Below, piece by piece: positions 12,063 through 24,570 of a DNA stretch of 64,000 nucleotides. This DNA is from Amblyornis subalaris. Lineage: Eukaryota > Chordata > Aves > Passeriformes > Ptilonorhynchidae. The stretch's first letter is position 1. Each line of letters opens with the position of its first letter. The stretch spans positions 11,637,235-11,701,234 of the forward strand of contig JACAXG010000007.1 of assembly GCA_018881555.1 (NCBI GenBank). The letters are read 5' to 3'. A program made the position numbers and the translations under genes. A model generated the notes under the pieces. That model was not told where the DNA came from. It was given only the letters and a program-made list of their open reading frames with translations, and did no database searches.

Positions 12063-13989
12063 CTATGAAGATGTCTGTTCTCATTCGGGGAGGGCACTGA
12101 GGATATTTATTAAAGAATTTTCCTGGAAGCTTTTGAGTTTAGCCAGATATCACAAAGACTGATATGGGATGTGCTATGCCTCAAACCCACTGCATCTTCT
12201 GAAGAAAATAAGTTTTGAAAGTGGCTTTTGCTTTAAATACACATATTCTTGGTAGACAGCAGGAAGGATGTTTAGAAAAAAATAAATCTAGAACTAGTTA
12301 AGAGAGAATGTAGNTAGTTGATGGGATAGAAAGGGAGGGAGGAGACAAATAAAAGCTTGTTTGTTTATTTTTAGTCATTAGCATAGAAGTTGTCTCTGAT
12401 GTGCTCTTGCTTGGATGACTTCTGTCATAAGTTTCTCAGGGGATGATGGCAAAACTAGCTAGGATCCATTTGCTTCCACGTTACAGACTTGCTGTTGCAG
12501 CAAATGTAAGAGTTCTTCTGTGTGTGACTTTCTTCTCTCATTTCCTTAGATCCTGAGCAGCAAAGAGATTGCCAGATTGTCTGATAAATGGTTCCAGGAG
12601 AACCTGGTCAGAAGGATTATGTGAGCTCTCAAGGATTAGAGACTGGGATATAAACATCTGCTGCTTTTGTGAATTGGCTTCGTCACCCTCTTGTGGCAGC
12701 AAGTTCCCTGGCTTAGGTAGAACNGGGAAAATTTCTACAAGATGTTTGGATTTAGTGCTTTTTAACACTGCTGGCTGACCCTTGATCTTGTCTGNAGGAA
12801 CCTAGGCTACCCAAAGCACTTTGCGCACTGTGACTGATCCCCTTGCTTTGGAAGAGTTATCCAAGCAATGTGTTTCCATCACATGCAGGATGAAGGGACG
12901 TGCAACTCCAGTTGGTCCTGCTTTGGTGAGCCAAGTTTTGTAGAGGTGAAGAGGCTTCTCGTTCCCCCTTTTGAGATTGTAAAACTGCTTGTTAAATTAG
13001 TCTCAGCTAGTGACTCAAGGGGTGGTGAGGGAGACTTAGTGGGCAGCTCTGCATTTGTGGCCCTGAACAGTGTGTTGGTTTTACACTGACTTTTACAACA
13101 TGAAAAGAAAAGATTGAAATGCTGATAAGGAAATTAAAGCTTTAGNGGGTGGGGTGGAGGAAAAGCAAGGGAACACAGGACTGGACTTAGGGGCAACAAA
13201 AGGGAAACAAATGACTGCTGGCTGCATTGTAACTGTACTTTGANCCAAACTTTCTGTAGGTCCAAATGTCTAAAATCCTTTCATAAGTCTTTGAATAGGT
13301 CAGCAATATTATAGGTCGGAATCCGAAAGATTGCTTTATTCAGCTGGAAGGGGGAAGTATTTGAATCATGAGACTTTGAGCACAGGTCATTAGTGCAGAG
13401 AGGGGATAAAATAAATCGTGGGAGCCATTAACACAACAGTGATTAAAATATATCATAGTGGTGCCATAATTGGTACCTCGGCTGAGTGAGAAGTGAAGTA
13501 CTCCAAGCTAGTTGTATTAAGTGTTCATTTCTGAGAGGCTGACAAAGATTTATGGCTTCTTTTCTGTAAGTCCCATTTAGTCTCTGTAGCACTACATCTT
13601 TTACTGATGCACATAAGAAACAGTTACTGTTAATGACTGGACCATTTCTCTGAAGGGTATGTTTAAAATCTGATTATTCTGGAGNAGGGGGGAAGCATTG
13701 TAGACCTTGGGCCACCTTTTGCAAATACTGTGTTGCTTTTAGTGTACTTCAGTAGGTGCTGCTTGACTGTTTCAGTGCAGTCTGACCTCTTCACCTGCTG
13801 AAGGGCAGCAGTNGTGTTCTCCCCACACTTTTTGGCCTGCTGGGGCACTTTGGGATGGCNTTGAGGCATTCAATCTCAGATAAAGGATTTTCTGCAAACC
13901 ATTATTCCTGTCTGCCTGGCCTAAAAGCTGTGTTAGCAATTTAATGGTCTCTTGGTCAAGCTAATAGGTCCTGGATTGGGGTCTGAAAC

Positions 13990-14340
13990 CAGCATTAGGG
14001 ACCCCATGTCTCCTCTCTTAGGTGGCTGGNAGCTTCAGCACTGGGGTACCATGGGATTTGAGCTGGGAGGGGTGGGAGGAAGAGAATGGCTCCTTGAGGG
14101 TAATCAAAGGCACGCCTTGAGGTCAGAGGTGGCCACAGGACCGAGGGAAACCTGGTGGTGGAGGCTGTGGGGGAAGGACCCACACCACCTATGGGTGGTG
14201 GGTAGCCCCAAAGAGGGAGGTCCCCATGTCCAGAGGTGGTGCTGCTCCCCACTNTGAGGGGAGAGAGCAAGGCCAGACAGTGACCAGGCAGGGTCATTCT
14301 GANATGCTGCTGGGAAGCTGTGGGGGACCCGTGCAGCCCT
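13990..14340. other. Local GC-rich, purine-rich patch
   Basis: The plus strand is rich in G, with many GGTGG, GGGAGG and CCCC blocks, in contrast to AT-rich flanks. It contains a short perfect hairpin with arms caccacc (14183-14189) and ggtggtg (14194-14200). CpGs are few, so it is not a CpG island. It may be an old GC-rich repeat fragment or a minisatellite-like relic; I do not recognise a family. Confidence 0.4.
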
Positions 14341-15807
14341 TTACTACCCCTGCTGCTTCTGCCAAAACCCCTGAAACTCTAACTTGCTAAAGAAATCCCT
14401 TTGGAGGCCTTTGATACCAGGTCTCCTCATCCATATACTCTGGGGATGCATTTGGCCATAGGAAAGCACTAGTAAGGTGCTTCCATGTTCCAGATATTTT
14501 TTTTTAAATAATTTTAAATAAGATTAAAAATTATTAAAGTTTTTTATTAAAAACTGTATCTACGTACAACATATTCGTGTGCAACTTGCACACACTGTCC
14601 AGAAGGAGCAGTGCGTTTTATCTGTCAGTACTTGCTGCTGCTGTGGTCTTTGAACTTGTAATCTTCCTAAACATCTCCTGACCCCCCGAGCTGTCTAGCT
14701 GGTATTTATTGTTTTACTGATGTGTTTATCCCCCAGCTCTTTTCTAATCCTGCCCTGGTTTTCACCCNGAGAACCAGGGGAGCAGTGCGGAGGGAGAAAG
14801 AAGGTGGAGTGTGTCCCCAGAAGCCTTTCACCTGGCTGGGAAGGAAGATGGAATAACCAGAATAATTTAAAAAGTAATTTTTGTTCTTCATTTGAAGTAT
14901 TTTGCCAAACATTTAATGCAGACCATGATACCAAGGGTGTCTGTAATTATCTGATTGTGGCTTTGGGTTTTTGGGAAGTATTAATTAGGAGTTTCAGTCT
15001 CCAGTTCTACATTTTGCGAGGTGATGGAAATGTTTCAGAAGGTGAAGAAAAGAGCGTGGAAGTATAGCTCTGCAGAATCAATAGGTTCACATTGCTGCTC
15101 GTTTGGTTAGTGGCTCACCAGTATTGCCCCTGAACAGTATTGATCTAGTCNTCTCACTGTTGATACAGCATAGCTTTGCTTTACACCACAGAGATACAAG
15201 TTGCATGTTTTTAGTTGATAGTGATTTTCATGCAGGCTGCCTTTGAAATTGCTGGCCTTACGGACACAATTATTGGCTTTGTGAAAATGAGCTCTGGCTT
15301 TGCTGGTTATCCCTGCAGTTGTTTCTGTCTTGCCTCTGCTAACCAGTGGTGGTGGTGGTGTTCCTGAGCATTCCTCTTTGTCCCTTTTCTTAATGTGGGA
15401 AATACCTTTCCAGACACTGTTTGGCTAAGAAGATAGAGGAGAGCATTCTAAGGGTTGGGGCTTGCTGCATTTCACAACAACTTTGGCGATTTAAATTACA
15501 GGGAGAAGATGTAGAGACACTGCAGGGCTATGAGGAAGGCTAAGTCCTGGTTTAGTCTTAAGTGTGGACTACAGGTATTCCCTGAAAGTATGTACATGAC
15601 AATGATTTCATTATGTAGGGTGAACCAGCCTGACTGACATTTTCGCTTAAACTGGATAAAACCCTGCTGCTGACTGGAAGATTAGTATTCAAAAATGAAT
15701 CAAAGGTGCTGGCTGTTTTTGCAAGGAAAGGTAGTGTAATGCTGCAGAGAGGAAGGCACAAGAAGTCCCATGGATCGGAGGTACTATACNAACCATTTCA
15801 GGATTCA

Positions 15808-15874
15808 CTTTTTTTCTTTGCTTTGCTCTTTGCTTTTCTCTCTTTTTTCTTTTTCTTTTCTTTTTTTTTTTTTT
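15808..15874 (+). repeat. Polypyrimidine tract (T-rich, CTTT-like)
   Basis: A 67-base run consists almost entirely of T and C, with two interspersed G bases, ending in a 15-base T-run before gaaag. The minus strand reads as Lys/Arg-rich codons, which explains a spurious basic open frame on that strand. It is simple sequence. Confidence 0.9.
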
Positions 15875-15997
15875 GAAAGACAACCATGAGCTTTACTCNC
15901 AATTAGTCCTGACATGAGCTTTTCAGCTATAGTGTTTGCTTGGCCAGTGGTGCCATGCATGGTAGGGAAGCCTCTGACGCTGCCTGTCTAGTACCAG

Positions 15998-16080
15998 TCA
16001 TTTGTAGATGAGAATAGCAAGGCCCAGATTAGGTCAGAGAAAGATCAGTGGCAGAACACTCCAGTCTCACACCTCACTTC
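15998..16080 (-). repeat. MIR-like SINE relic, minus strand
   Basis: The order catttgtagatgagaata, aggcccagatt, aggtcagag, gtggcagaacactccagtct mirrors the reverse complement of the core and tail of MIR SINEs (the gatgagg-aaactgaggc-cagag-gtggcagagc order). Divergence is high. It is an ancient inactive insertion shared, if real, with other amniotes. Confidence 0.45.
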
Positions 16081-19000
16081 TTTGAAAGCTGCACACTAGT
16101 GAATGTGTTTCAAGGCAGGTAGGAAACTAAAGTATGTAGAGGGAGCAGAAATACAAGAGAGCCTTGCAGAGGAATGTGCCTGAACTAATTGTGTGGCACT
16201 GGAGGATGGGGATGCTGGAACATGCTCCACTCCCTCGATTCTCTTCCCTACTGGTGCCTTTTTGCAGGAGTAATGCTGAAGTTGGCAGGGGTGGACAAAA
16301 GAGGATGTTGCATTCGTCTTCACTGCTGGTACCACTGAGCTTGCCACTAGGGAGCAGCCCCACTGCCTGAGTAGCTGTTCTGGTTTAATTGTGGCTCGCT
16401 TCTGATTACTTACAAAGAGAATTCTAGGGAGGTCTGTCCCCTCAACTACTCTTGACCTATTAGCTCCTCTCAGTCTTGTCTTTACTTACAGTAATGAAAG
16501 GCTTGAACTTGTGGCACTATTTCTGAGGGAGAAGTCGGTGGGTCTGNGGCTGAGCCCCATGGGCTGGAGGTTCTGGGTATTTAAGATGTGAAATGTATAT
16601 ACAAGCTGAAGTACATTTGGTAGCAGGAAAAAGTTGACCCGAANATGTCTGTGGATTTTGCGCTGGAGGAGGAGGGGGGAGAAGTGACTTGCCCATTTGC
16701 TGAGGGAAGCATAACAGAAATGATGGGGGAATTGGGATCATGGAGGGCTTTCCAGCAGCAGCCTTCATTTTCAGCAGAATGGTGGTTCCNTCCTGGTTCT
16801 GTCAGCTCATAGAAGGCTGCCCAGTGGTCTGACCATTTTATGCAACGGTGATCTGAGCCATCACATTGCACATATCTTCTCCTCTGAGTAGAGGGAAAAT
16901 TGCTTTAAGTTATTGGCAATTTTGAAGAGGGAAAAAAAAATCCAGGGGTACTATTTTCTCCAGCAAATTGACTTCTTAAATCAAAATCATGTATCAGCCC
17001 GAATGTTTCAACACAACTGAAATCTTCTGTTAAGAGCACCTTGGTTTCTTAAAATGAAGTGCCATGGATTGAAACATTATCAGAAAAAGTAATTTCTAAC
17101 TGAGTAATAGGAAAAACTAATTNAAAAAAAAAATTGAAATTGATAATTATTTTCAGGAAAATGTAAAATTCAGAAAAAGGTCATTTGGATCAGAAATGCT
17201 GGGGTAAGAGCAAATCTCTCTTTTGCGTTCTGAAGGAGAGCTTACATAATTTTAATTTTCAAGGAGGANATAAAGGTAACTTTGTCAGGATTTCCCTGAT
17301 ATGCGCAGGTTGGTTGAGAAGTCCTGACATACCCAGTCATGTGAGCCAGGGACCTCTGGTGCCTCAGAGTGAAATTCAGCTTTCCTGCTGGGTAACTCAG
17401 CATGATTTCCTTCTTTCTGAGTTGATTAACTCCNTCCTCTTTGGATGATGTGGCTTGTAAAGACTTCAGGCTTGTAAACCCACCTGATTTTCTTCTGTTT
17501 GGAGTGCACTGTGTTTGTCTTAAAATGTGAGNTTTTTAAAAAGAAGGGCCGGTAAAAGGGGAGAAAATTCCTAGAAGTTTCCCAACCTGATTGACATGAA
17601 AAGGCATTTTTGTTTCCTGTGGTCAATATGAGACTGTGGCACTCAACAAGACCCTCATGGGTGAAGACTCAACCTCTGACATCAGTGGAGTTCTTGGCCA
17701 AGCATTGCTCTCTCNCTCTAGCTGTGACTGAAGCTGTGACAAGGTGCTCGTTTGGGTCATCTGTCCCCTCCTTCACTCCACCACCAGTCTGAGCCCCACT
17801 TCAGTGGGTTTAATTCCTAATGCAGGAGGAAGAAATAATGCATGAACTCTGATAAATTTCTGATAGCAAACCATCCCACTTGGACTGTCCCTGCTCTCTC
17901 ACCCTAAGGCTATCTGCAGCCTGAAATCTGCTGGCGTGTAATGCTTCAGCTTTTTTACATGCAGATTCTGAAGCATTTGATGCTAAATTGTTCCTGGTGA
18001 TCGCATCCAATTTAGGAATGCTATTTCTGTTTTCTTCCATAATGAGACAGCCCTGGCTGGGCCCTCGGTCTGTGGGCTTGTGTATGATGCACTGCTGAAC
18101 TGTACTGGCTGTGTTTGCGCTGCAAGTGAGCTTTGGGCACGGGCAGTGTTGAATTGTGTGGTCAGAAGGGATACTGATGCCAGGAAGCGACCTACCCCTT
18201 CTTGCTCTCAGAGAACACGTTCAGGTCTTCCCTCCATATTTCTATAACAGTATAGGTAAAGCTCAAATGGAAGAATGTTACTCTGGAGAAAGTTAATTTC
18301 GGGTGTTGAGCTTTTCCTTGCTNGTAAGTTTGGATCAAGAGAAGGTCTTGATCTTCTTCTTAGCTGAAATACAATTCTCTTTCAGTTCAGACACTGCCTC
18401 TTTGGGGTCTCTTTGCTTTGGATATGAAACTTANGTAAATGTAAGGTAAGCAATGAATGAAAGGATCTTAACGTTAGATTTTTAGCCATCAGTTGGCTCT
18501 CTTACATTTGATAGATTTTCCCATCACAGGCAATCTGTGTTCTTGCTTGCTCAGATCCATGCTGGTGCCAAGTGCTAAACAATGACACTATCTATCTTTC
18601 TGCACAATTTGCCAATTTTGGTTACTTTCGAAGCCCAGTGTTTCTGCTTTACCCTTGTGAATCTCCCTTATAGGGAGAACAAAATGAACAGAAGAGTGAT
18701 TTCTTCAGCAAAATATTTAGGGTTGGTTTCTCTCTGTCATTTATCCCCTAGTTTTATAAACTACAGTGCTTACTCCACTTACAGTAAAATAAGTCAAAGT
18801 AAAGATGTAGTAAAGAGTTGTTGTTTGTTGTTTACAGTGAATTGCCTTTCAGATAATCAAATGAAGTACTTTATTGCAGTTTCACTTCCAGCTATGACCT
18901 TAAATAACAAAGGTTTTTACTTGCTGCTTACTAGGCTTAGGGTGATGTTTTCAAAAGCTCTCTCTTGATTGTACATCTTCCCTCAGCAATCAGCAGGATT

Positions 19001-20079
19001 TTGCCAGTGACCTCAGATGAGCTAGTGTTAGAGCAGTGCTTTTGAAATCCTCTTCTGCAGAGGAGTGAGAAATGGGGTCTTTCTTTCACAGGGAACACTT
19101 CAGGAGTTACCAAAATTCTTCTCTCTCTTTCCCCCANATTCATGTTGCATATCAAGCATAGCTCCATTTTGGTATTTAGAGAGTTCCCTGCAAAATTTCA
19201 CAAGAGACAGGCCCATACATCAGATTAATTATCTTGCCTTCTATTTGCCAGAGGTGCTTAATTTCTTCTTTGGAATTGAATGTGACTCCTGCAATTAAAT
19301 GTTACTCCTCGACTACTGAGACATCTGGCTTTTTATCTAGGTGGAAGCACAGCTTTAAGAGCAAAATCAGAAGTGGATTAGCATACCACAAATAAAGGTG
19401 TTACTGCAAATTTTACAGCTGTTATACTTAGATATATGGAAATGAGGTTATTTACTCTTTCCTTATAAATAATGGAAACTGAATAATTAAGTTCTTTGCA
19501 GAGTTTCTAGTGGTACAGCCAGTCTGGCTGTATTTGATGGTATTTGATTTTGCCAGATACCTGTGACTTAGTTACATGTTTGCAATGTTTTCTTGATTAT
19601 TCTAAGTTCAATGTGTACTTTAAAATGTAAAATGTTATAGAANCTCATTGCTTCGGTTGGACAAACTACAAATGAGAGCATTGTTATTGAATACAGTCAC
19701 TCTAGTCTTGCAGTAGTTTAGCTAAAAGATAAATTACAATCCCATAATTTCAGAGGGAGTCGAGTAGGAGTTGGTTTATTTGGGGGAAAAAGGCACTGAA
19801 GAATTTTCAGGGTTTAATTTGGGGATTCCCCTCCCCATTCTTTACATGGCATTGCATCATTTTCTGGGACTTTTTCTGTGGTAAGACCTGCTTTCAGCTT
19901 TCTCCTGGAAAAGCGATTGTTATGTAATAGGCCACTGAGAAATGTGTTTAATTCGAGGCTCACAGAGGCAGGCACATCTTATACCGGCAAGCTACACAGC
20001 AGGTGTATTTTCTTTTTAGGCTGGTTGCTACTGATCCTTGGCTATGAGGCATGAAAAGAGGGCAAGTGTCTCACATTCC

Positions 20080-20290
20080 TTACTCGGCGCCCAAGACAAT
20101 TCTCTTAAAAAGCACGTTTGTCCTGATTGTCCTCACAATTAATTTCTGCTAGAAAGCACTCAAGGAATTAATTAATTTTAGCCTTTCACTCACCCAAGTA
20201 TTTTACTGCTTAAAAACTTGATNGTACCCATTAAAAAGCACACATGCTTACTGGAGTAAGATTTTTCTTTTGCAAAAAGCAAGTACTTTG
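20080..20290. promoter_or_regulatory. Candidate conserved non-coding element (ATTA-rich)
   Basis: The segment has a low-complexity-free, AT-rich composition, with a ggaattaattaattt homeodomain-type cluster near 20164-20178, further TAAT/ATTA cores around 20140 and two copies of aaaaagcac (about 20107 and 20234). This resembles developmental enhancers in vertebrate gene deserts. Evidence is compositional only. Confidence 0.22.
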
Positions 20291-21879
20291 CCTTTAAAAA
20301 TACCTTTTGCAGGAGTTAGGATGCTAATCACTTTGGAGAAGACCTGGTTACCATATATATTGTGATGATGCCAAGTTGTGATGTGAGAGTGGAGGCTTCA
20401 GCTGGAAGCNCCTGGTGAAATTCCATCCAGGTTTAAATGTTCTGTTCAGTTAAGATCCCTCTTGTAGTTTCAGCTGGAAATATCTGGCCTTTGTTTCACT
20501 TCAGAANGGAAGAGAGAGTGTGTGTGTGTGATCTGTATTATATAAATATTTTATCCATCCAGCGCTTCTCGTATAAAATGTTTCCTTTGTAGTACCAAGA
20601 GAAGTGTTGACTTCCAGCTGTAGCGCAGTGGCCCTTTCAGATTTGAAGTCGCTGCTGTGTGTAGTGGGATGATGCTCCTCATTAGGAAGGAGATCAAAAA
20701 AAGTTGCAGTCTTTCAGCTTGTGTTTGAGGGGTGTTTTCCTTAGGTATCGGACTGGGTGCAGTTGTTCTGAAGGGCTGCTTCTGCAAGGGTTAAGGAAAT
20801 GGTGAGTCTTTCTGACTTGTCATCAAAGTCGGCTGGACATAGTCCACTTACTGGCTGAAGCTTGATTTCAGAGTTGAAGGGCACACATAGAAATCCCCAG
20901 CCCCTATCTCTCTACAGCTCTGTTCTCTGCAAAGGAGTGTTTTCCCCCCATTCTTTGTTGATTGGATAATATGAGGGAGGAAAGGGGAAGAAGGAGGAAG
21001 AAAGCTGCGTTTTACTGTGAGAATGCCCAAGACCTTTCATAACTAGGCTTTGAGTGAGATGGCNACCTCTGTTAGCAGAATACAAGTAGTAACAAAAGTA
21101 TCTGTGCAGAAAATGAGTGCAATAATTAAATCTCTTTCTTTTTTATTTTCCCCTCCAAAGATCAAAGAGGTTTGACTCTTGATTAATGTGCAACAGAATT
21201 CATTAACATGGCAAAATGTGGAAAAACAGGTTATTCGTTATTACTACACAGACATTTGCTTTAGGGAACTCTAAATACTTTTTGTTCAGTAATTTGGCCT
21301 ATTGCTTTTGCTCTTGTTTCTGTGTATGCAGCTCACTGGAGAATACCACACCTAGAAATTTAGATACAACCTTTATTCTTCTGTATGCATATCTCTTACT
21401 TTTTTTTTCTTAATGGTGCAGAATGCTGCTTCTGTGTTCCTNTCTTGCATTCCCAGTCAGTGTATGCATGGGCTTTGCCTCGCTTGCCTGCTCTTTTTAT
21501 ACTGCATCAAGTGCTGTTTGTTTTTCCCTTAGCAACCTATTGGGCTGCTCTTTGTCTCTAGGTTCTAAAAAGAAGATTTTTCTTTTTTTTTTTCGTTGTA
21601 GGTATGNATGTTTAAGCTTGACTGCTTGTGTTGAAAAATGTGACGGAATTTCTCACCTACTAATACTCATTAGTATTATAGTATACCTCATTTTTGAGAT
21701 ACTCCCAAAAGAACAAATTCTAGTTAAGATTTTTTCCAATGCAGCAAGGTCAGGAGTTTTTCATAGATTTTACTTCAATCCAGAGTNTTTTTTAATTTGC
21801 ATAATTTGGTTGAATAATGTAGCCCTCCTAATATTTTCCAAGCCACTTACACTTAACTAATCACTTACACTTATCTTCA
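20291..21879. other. Unique non-coding stretch
   Basis: No gene recognised. A short GT run is present at about 20517-20529. A plus-strand open frame of 145 codons at 21423-21860 contains two ambiguous codons and has no recognisable domain; its Cys/Phe/Ser-rich composition is typical of T-rich non-coding DNA. Confidence 0.5.
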
Positions 21880-22260
21880 GCATAAACCTCATTGATTTTA
21901 TTTCTCATTGAAAACATCAGTAGTAGCAAATACAATCCTATTGGCTCACAGTCTATTAGAAATAAAATTATATTAAATGTCTTGTGGGGTGTGAAGAGGT
22001 TAAATCAAGGAGAGTCATCTGAGAAAGTCATCCTGGTGTGTAAAACATAAATCTGGTTTATATTTAAACTACGTGTCACCCACCAGCTAAAAATAGCAAT
22101 GATCATTAAAAGCCAATTTGCTGCTAAACATTAATAGACATTTATTACATCATAACAGATCTGAAAGACAATTAAACTTATCTTTTTCCTAGATAACTCT
22201 CCTTTAAAAATGTGTTATTCACCTGGCTTTTGCCATTAATCTCATTTACTAGNGATTTTT
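21880..22260. promoter_or_regulatory. Candidate conserved non-coding element with homeodomain-type sites
   Basis: A 380-base AT-rich but non-repetitive stretch holds many ATTA/TAAT cores, a tgatcattaaa block (about 22102), a taaacattaatagac block (about 22127) and a cctggcttttgccattaat block near 22222. No frame is open for a significant length. The density of such cores without microsatellite structure is what many deeply conserved avian-mammalian elements look like. Conservation itself was not tested. Confidence 0.3.
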
Positions 22261-23689
22261 GTTCCACTTGACAGTGTGCATGTGTGCATAGAGTTGTGTG
22301 TAAGTTGGTTTCTTGTTCTTACTCTAAGTCTTTCAAGGAAAGTACATTTGAAATGGGAAAAGCTATAATGCCTCCTTATACTGCCTGTTAACTTCTTAAT
22401 CAGCACAAAAAGTGAAGGAAATTACACTTTCTTAGTGTGAAACAAGTAATATCTGTCGCTGTCCATTTGAGAAGAGACTAGTAAGCAAGAGCAGGATAAA
22501 AAATGCACTGGATACACGTTTTACACACAGGAAACAGATTACAGCTTTCTTGCTGTTTTCATTGCAGTTCCTCTGTCAAGTGGTACCTTTTCCCTGTTTT
22601 ATTGCTGCATACAGTTATATTTGAAAGTAGTGACTGGAGCTGGAGTAAGTCAAAGGCTGAGGAAATCCAGCACTGTCAAAAATACTGCTTCCTGTGAGAA
22701 ATGCAGTCATGATCCTATTGTTTTTGGTTCACGTGTTGCTATCTGTTAGGTCCCAGGAAACAAGCCATCAAAGAGGGCAGACTTTCTGCCTCAGCTCAGC
22801 AGTGCTCAATTCTCTATAGCTGTTGATGTCTTCAACTCTGCTCTTTAACCTTCACAGCCAAACAACTGTGGGGCCAACTGGGCTGTGAAGGAGTGTGCCC
22901 TGAGGTGGACACAAGNTAGCCCTTTCCTCCTGTTCTGAATTGCAGGACTCACAAAAAGTGGTCTGCTATCATCTTTGCATGTAAAACTTCTCCAACATAT
23001 GCCACTTTTGGGGAGCAAACAGCTCTGAAAGCTTGTACCATCCACCTGTTCCTGGCTGATGCATGGAGAGAAAGAAGGCCACTGATAAGAGCTTCGGGCT
23101 GCCTCCTGGTGAACGCAGGCAAAGGAGAAATGGCCTCTGCCTGCATTCCCCTACACAATCCTCAAAACCCAGTCTTGTAGTGAAGGCAAATACCACTAAA
23201 CTCTTCTCTCCCTCTATATCTGCAGCTGCAGGTCAGTTTGGGGCAGTGTAAGTTAGAGGTCCTTTCCTGCCAGGAAGAGAAAAGGAGGAAAATTAAAAGT
23301 GGTATGAAGGGAGAGATAGGAAGGATAAATGAATATTGAAAAATATTTTAAAGGCTGCAATCCAGAGGCATTTAGGAGTATTCCTCCTCTGGTCCCTATA
23401 TCACACTTCACTTTCCCCTATTTGAACTCTCATGGAATTTTCAGTCACTTCCTTTGGCTAANTTTCTCCTTGGAGGCTGTCCCTTCCTCACGTCTTTTAG
23501 CAAGGCCCAGTGCAGGATCTGTGCGGTCACAATTACAGCCGTGGTAAGCACANGTGGAAAAGTGGGGCCAGTATGTTTGGGAGAGGTGATGCCTCAAAAA
23601 TACAAGCTGAGCTTATGGTGGCAAAAGGAAGTTAAAATCATGCTGACCCTGGTGATAAGCTTGTCTGCATTTTCAGCGCACGCACCGCG
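22261..23689. other. Unique non-coding stretch
   Basis: No gene recognised. Short open frames overlap on both strands at 22845-23251, without domain similarity or clear splice structure. Nothing else distinctive. Confidence 0.5.
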
Positions 23690-24115
23690 CGTGTTTTATT
23701 TGTCACAGAAGAATTGCCGGAGGCTCTGTGGAATGCAAATAAGCATTGCGAGAGTATTGTCAAACCCAGACTTTCAACATCGTGAATCATTCACAGGAAA
23801 GAAAAATCCGAGATTTCATTAAAAGTCATGAGAGTTTCAAACCAAATACGTTGAATTATGTTTATTTACCACCGGTTTACTAAGCCTCTGAGCTGTATTT
23901 GGGTCCTATTTTTCAGCTTCTCTCTGCAAGGAGAAATTTACTTGAAAAGAAAGCTGAAATTTTTATTGTTGCAAGGAGCTGCCACATATTGAGTTTTGCA
24001 ATGAGATCATAACTGTTGGCAATACTGCAAAGAGAGCTTGCCTATGCATTATTTTCCCTCTATAAAGATGTGCTATAAACTAAAACATTTGAGAAAGATG
24101 GTGTATTATGTAGGT
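23690..24115. promoter_or_regulatory. Candidate conserved non-coding element with octamer and forkhead sites
   Basis: This stretch carries a perfect octamer ATGCAAAT at 23733-23740 (the POU-factor consensus), a forkhead-type tgtttattta at 23859-23868 and several preserved CpGs (for example within gcacgcaccgcgcg near 23678-23692 and ccgg at 23717-23720 and 23873-23876). It has no long open frame and no repeat similarity that I recognise. The combination of retained CpGs, AT-rich cores and even complexity makes it the strongest regulatory-element candidate in the window. Confidence 0.35.
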
Positions 24116-24369
24116 ANAATAAATTTTTGAGAAATATCTGAACACCTCCCCGAAAGTTTGCAGAACATTGTTGTAATAATTGCTGTATACGATGATGAAA
24201 TAGGACTGTTTCAGGNGGTCAGAAGTTTACGGTGCTGTGCAGCTTGTGTGAGGAGCTGAATAGCTTTTCCCGAGGCTTGCAGGTTTTTTTGCCCTGATGG
24301 GTTTGGAGTGGTGGAGGGACTGACATGCTTCTTGCCAGCTGTGAGCTGCTTGAGCAGGTGGTGCTTAAC

Positions 24370-24570
24370 CAGCGAGAGCACCAAGTTTTTTGTAATCAGT
24401 TTTCAGAAAGCCCGTTGATCTGGGGTGGTAATGCAATACAAACATTTGCATATTTTACCACATCCTCGCATGATACTCCGCACCTTTTGAAATTTTGCAT
24501 GTGTTATCATATATTTGCACACATGCAAGGACCTTGTGAATGGTGTACTTTCGTCTTAAATCTGTAATGA
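24370..24570. promoter_or_regulatory. Candidate conserved non-coding element with second octamer site
   Basis: A perfect inverse octamer ATTTGCAT sits at 24444-24451, with atgcaatacaaac just upstream and ttttgcatgtgttatc (about 24494-24509) downstream. It lies about 700 bases from the octamer at 23733, so the two could belong to one regulatory module. No coding or repeat signal accounts for the segment. Confidence 0.3.

Larger units (their letters stand above)
12063..20079. other. Unique non-coding stretch with one MIR-like relic
   Basis: No gene recognised. The stretch includes a GC-rich patch at about 13990-14340, an AT-rich segment at about 14500-14560, a short GGT run near 15347-15358, a long pyrimidine tract at 15808-15874 and a MIR-like fragment at about 15998-16080. 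Open frames are short and unremarkable. Confidence 0.55.

Noticed and set aside
15689..15883. Lys/Arg-rich minus-strand open frame
   Set aside because: It is a translation of the polypyrimidine tract at 15808-15874, so low-complexity sequence and not a gene.
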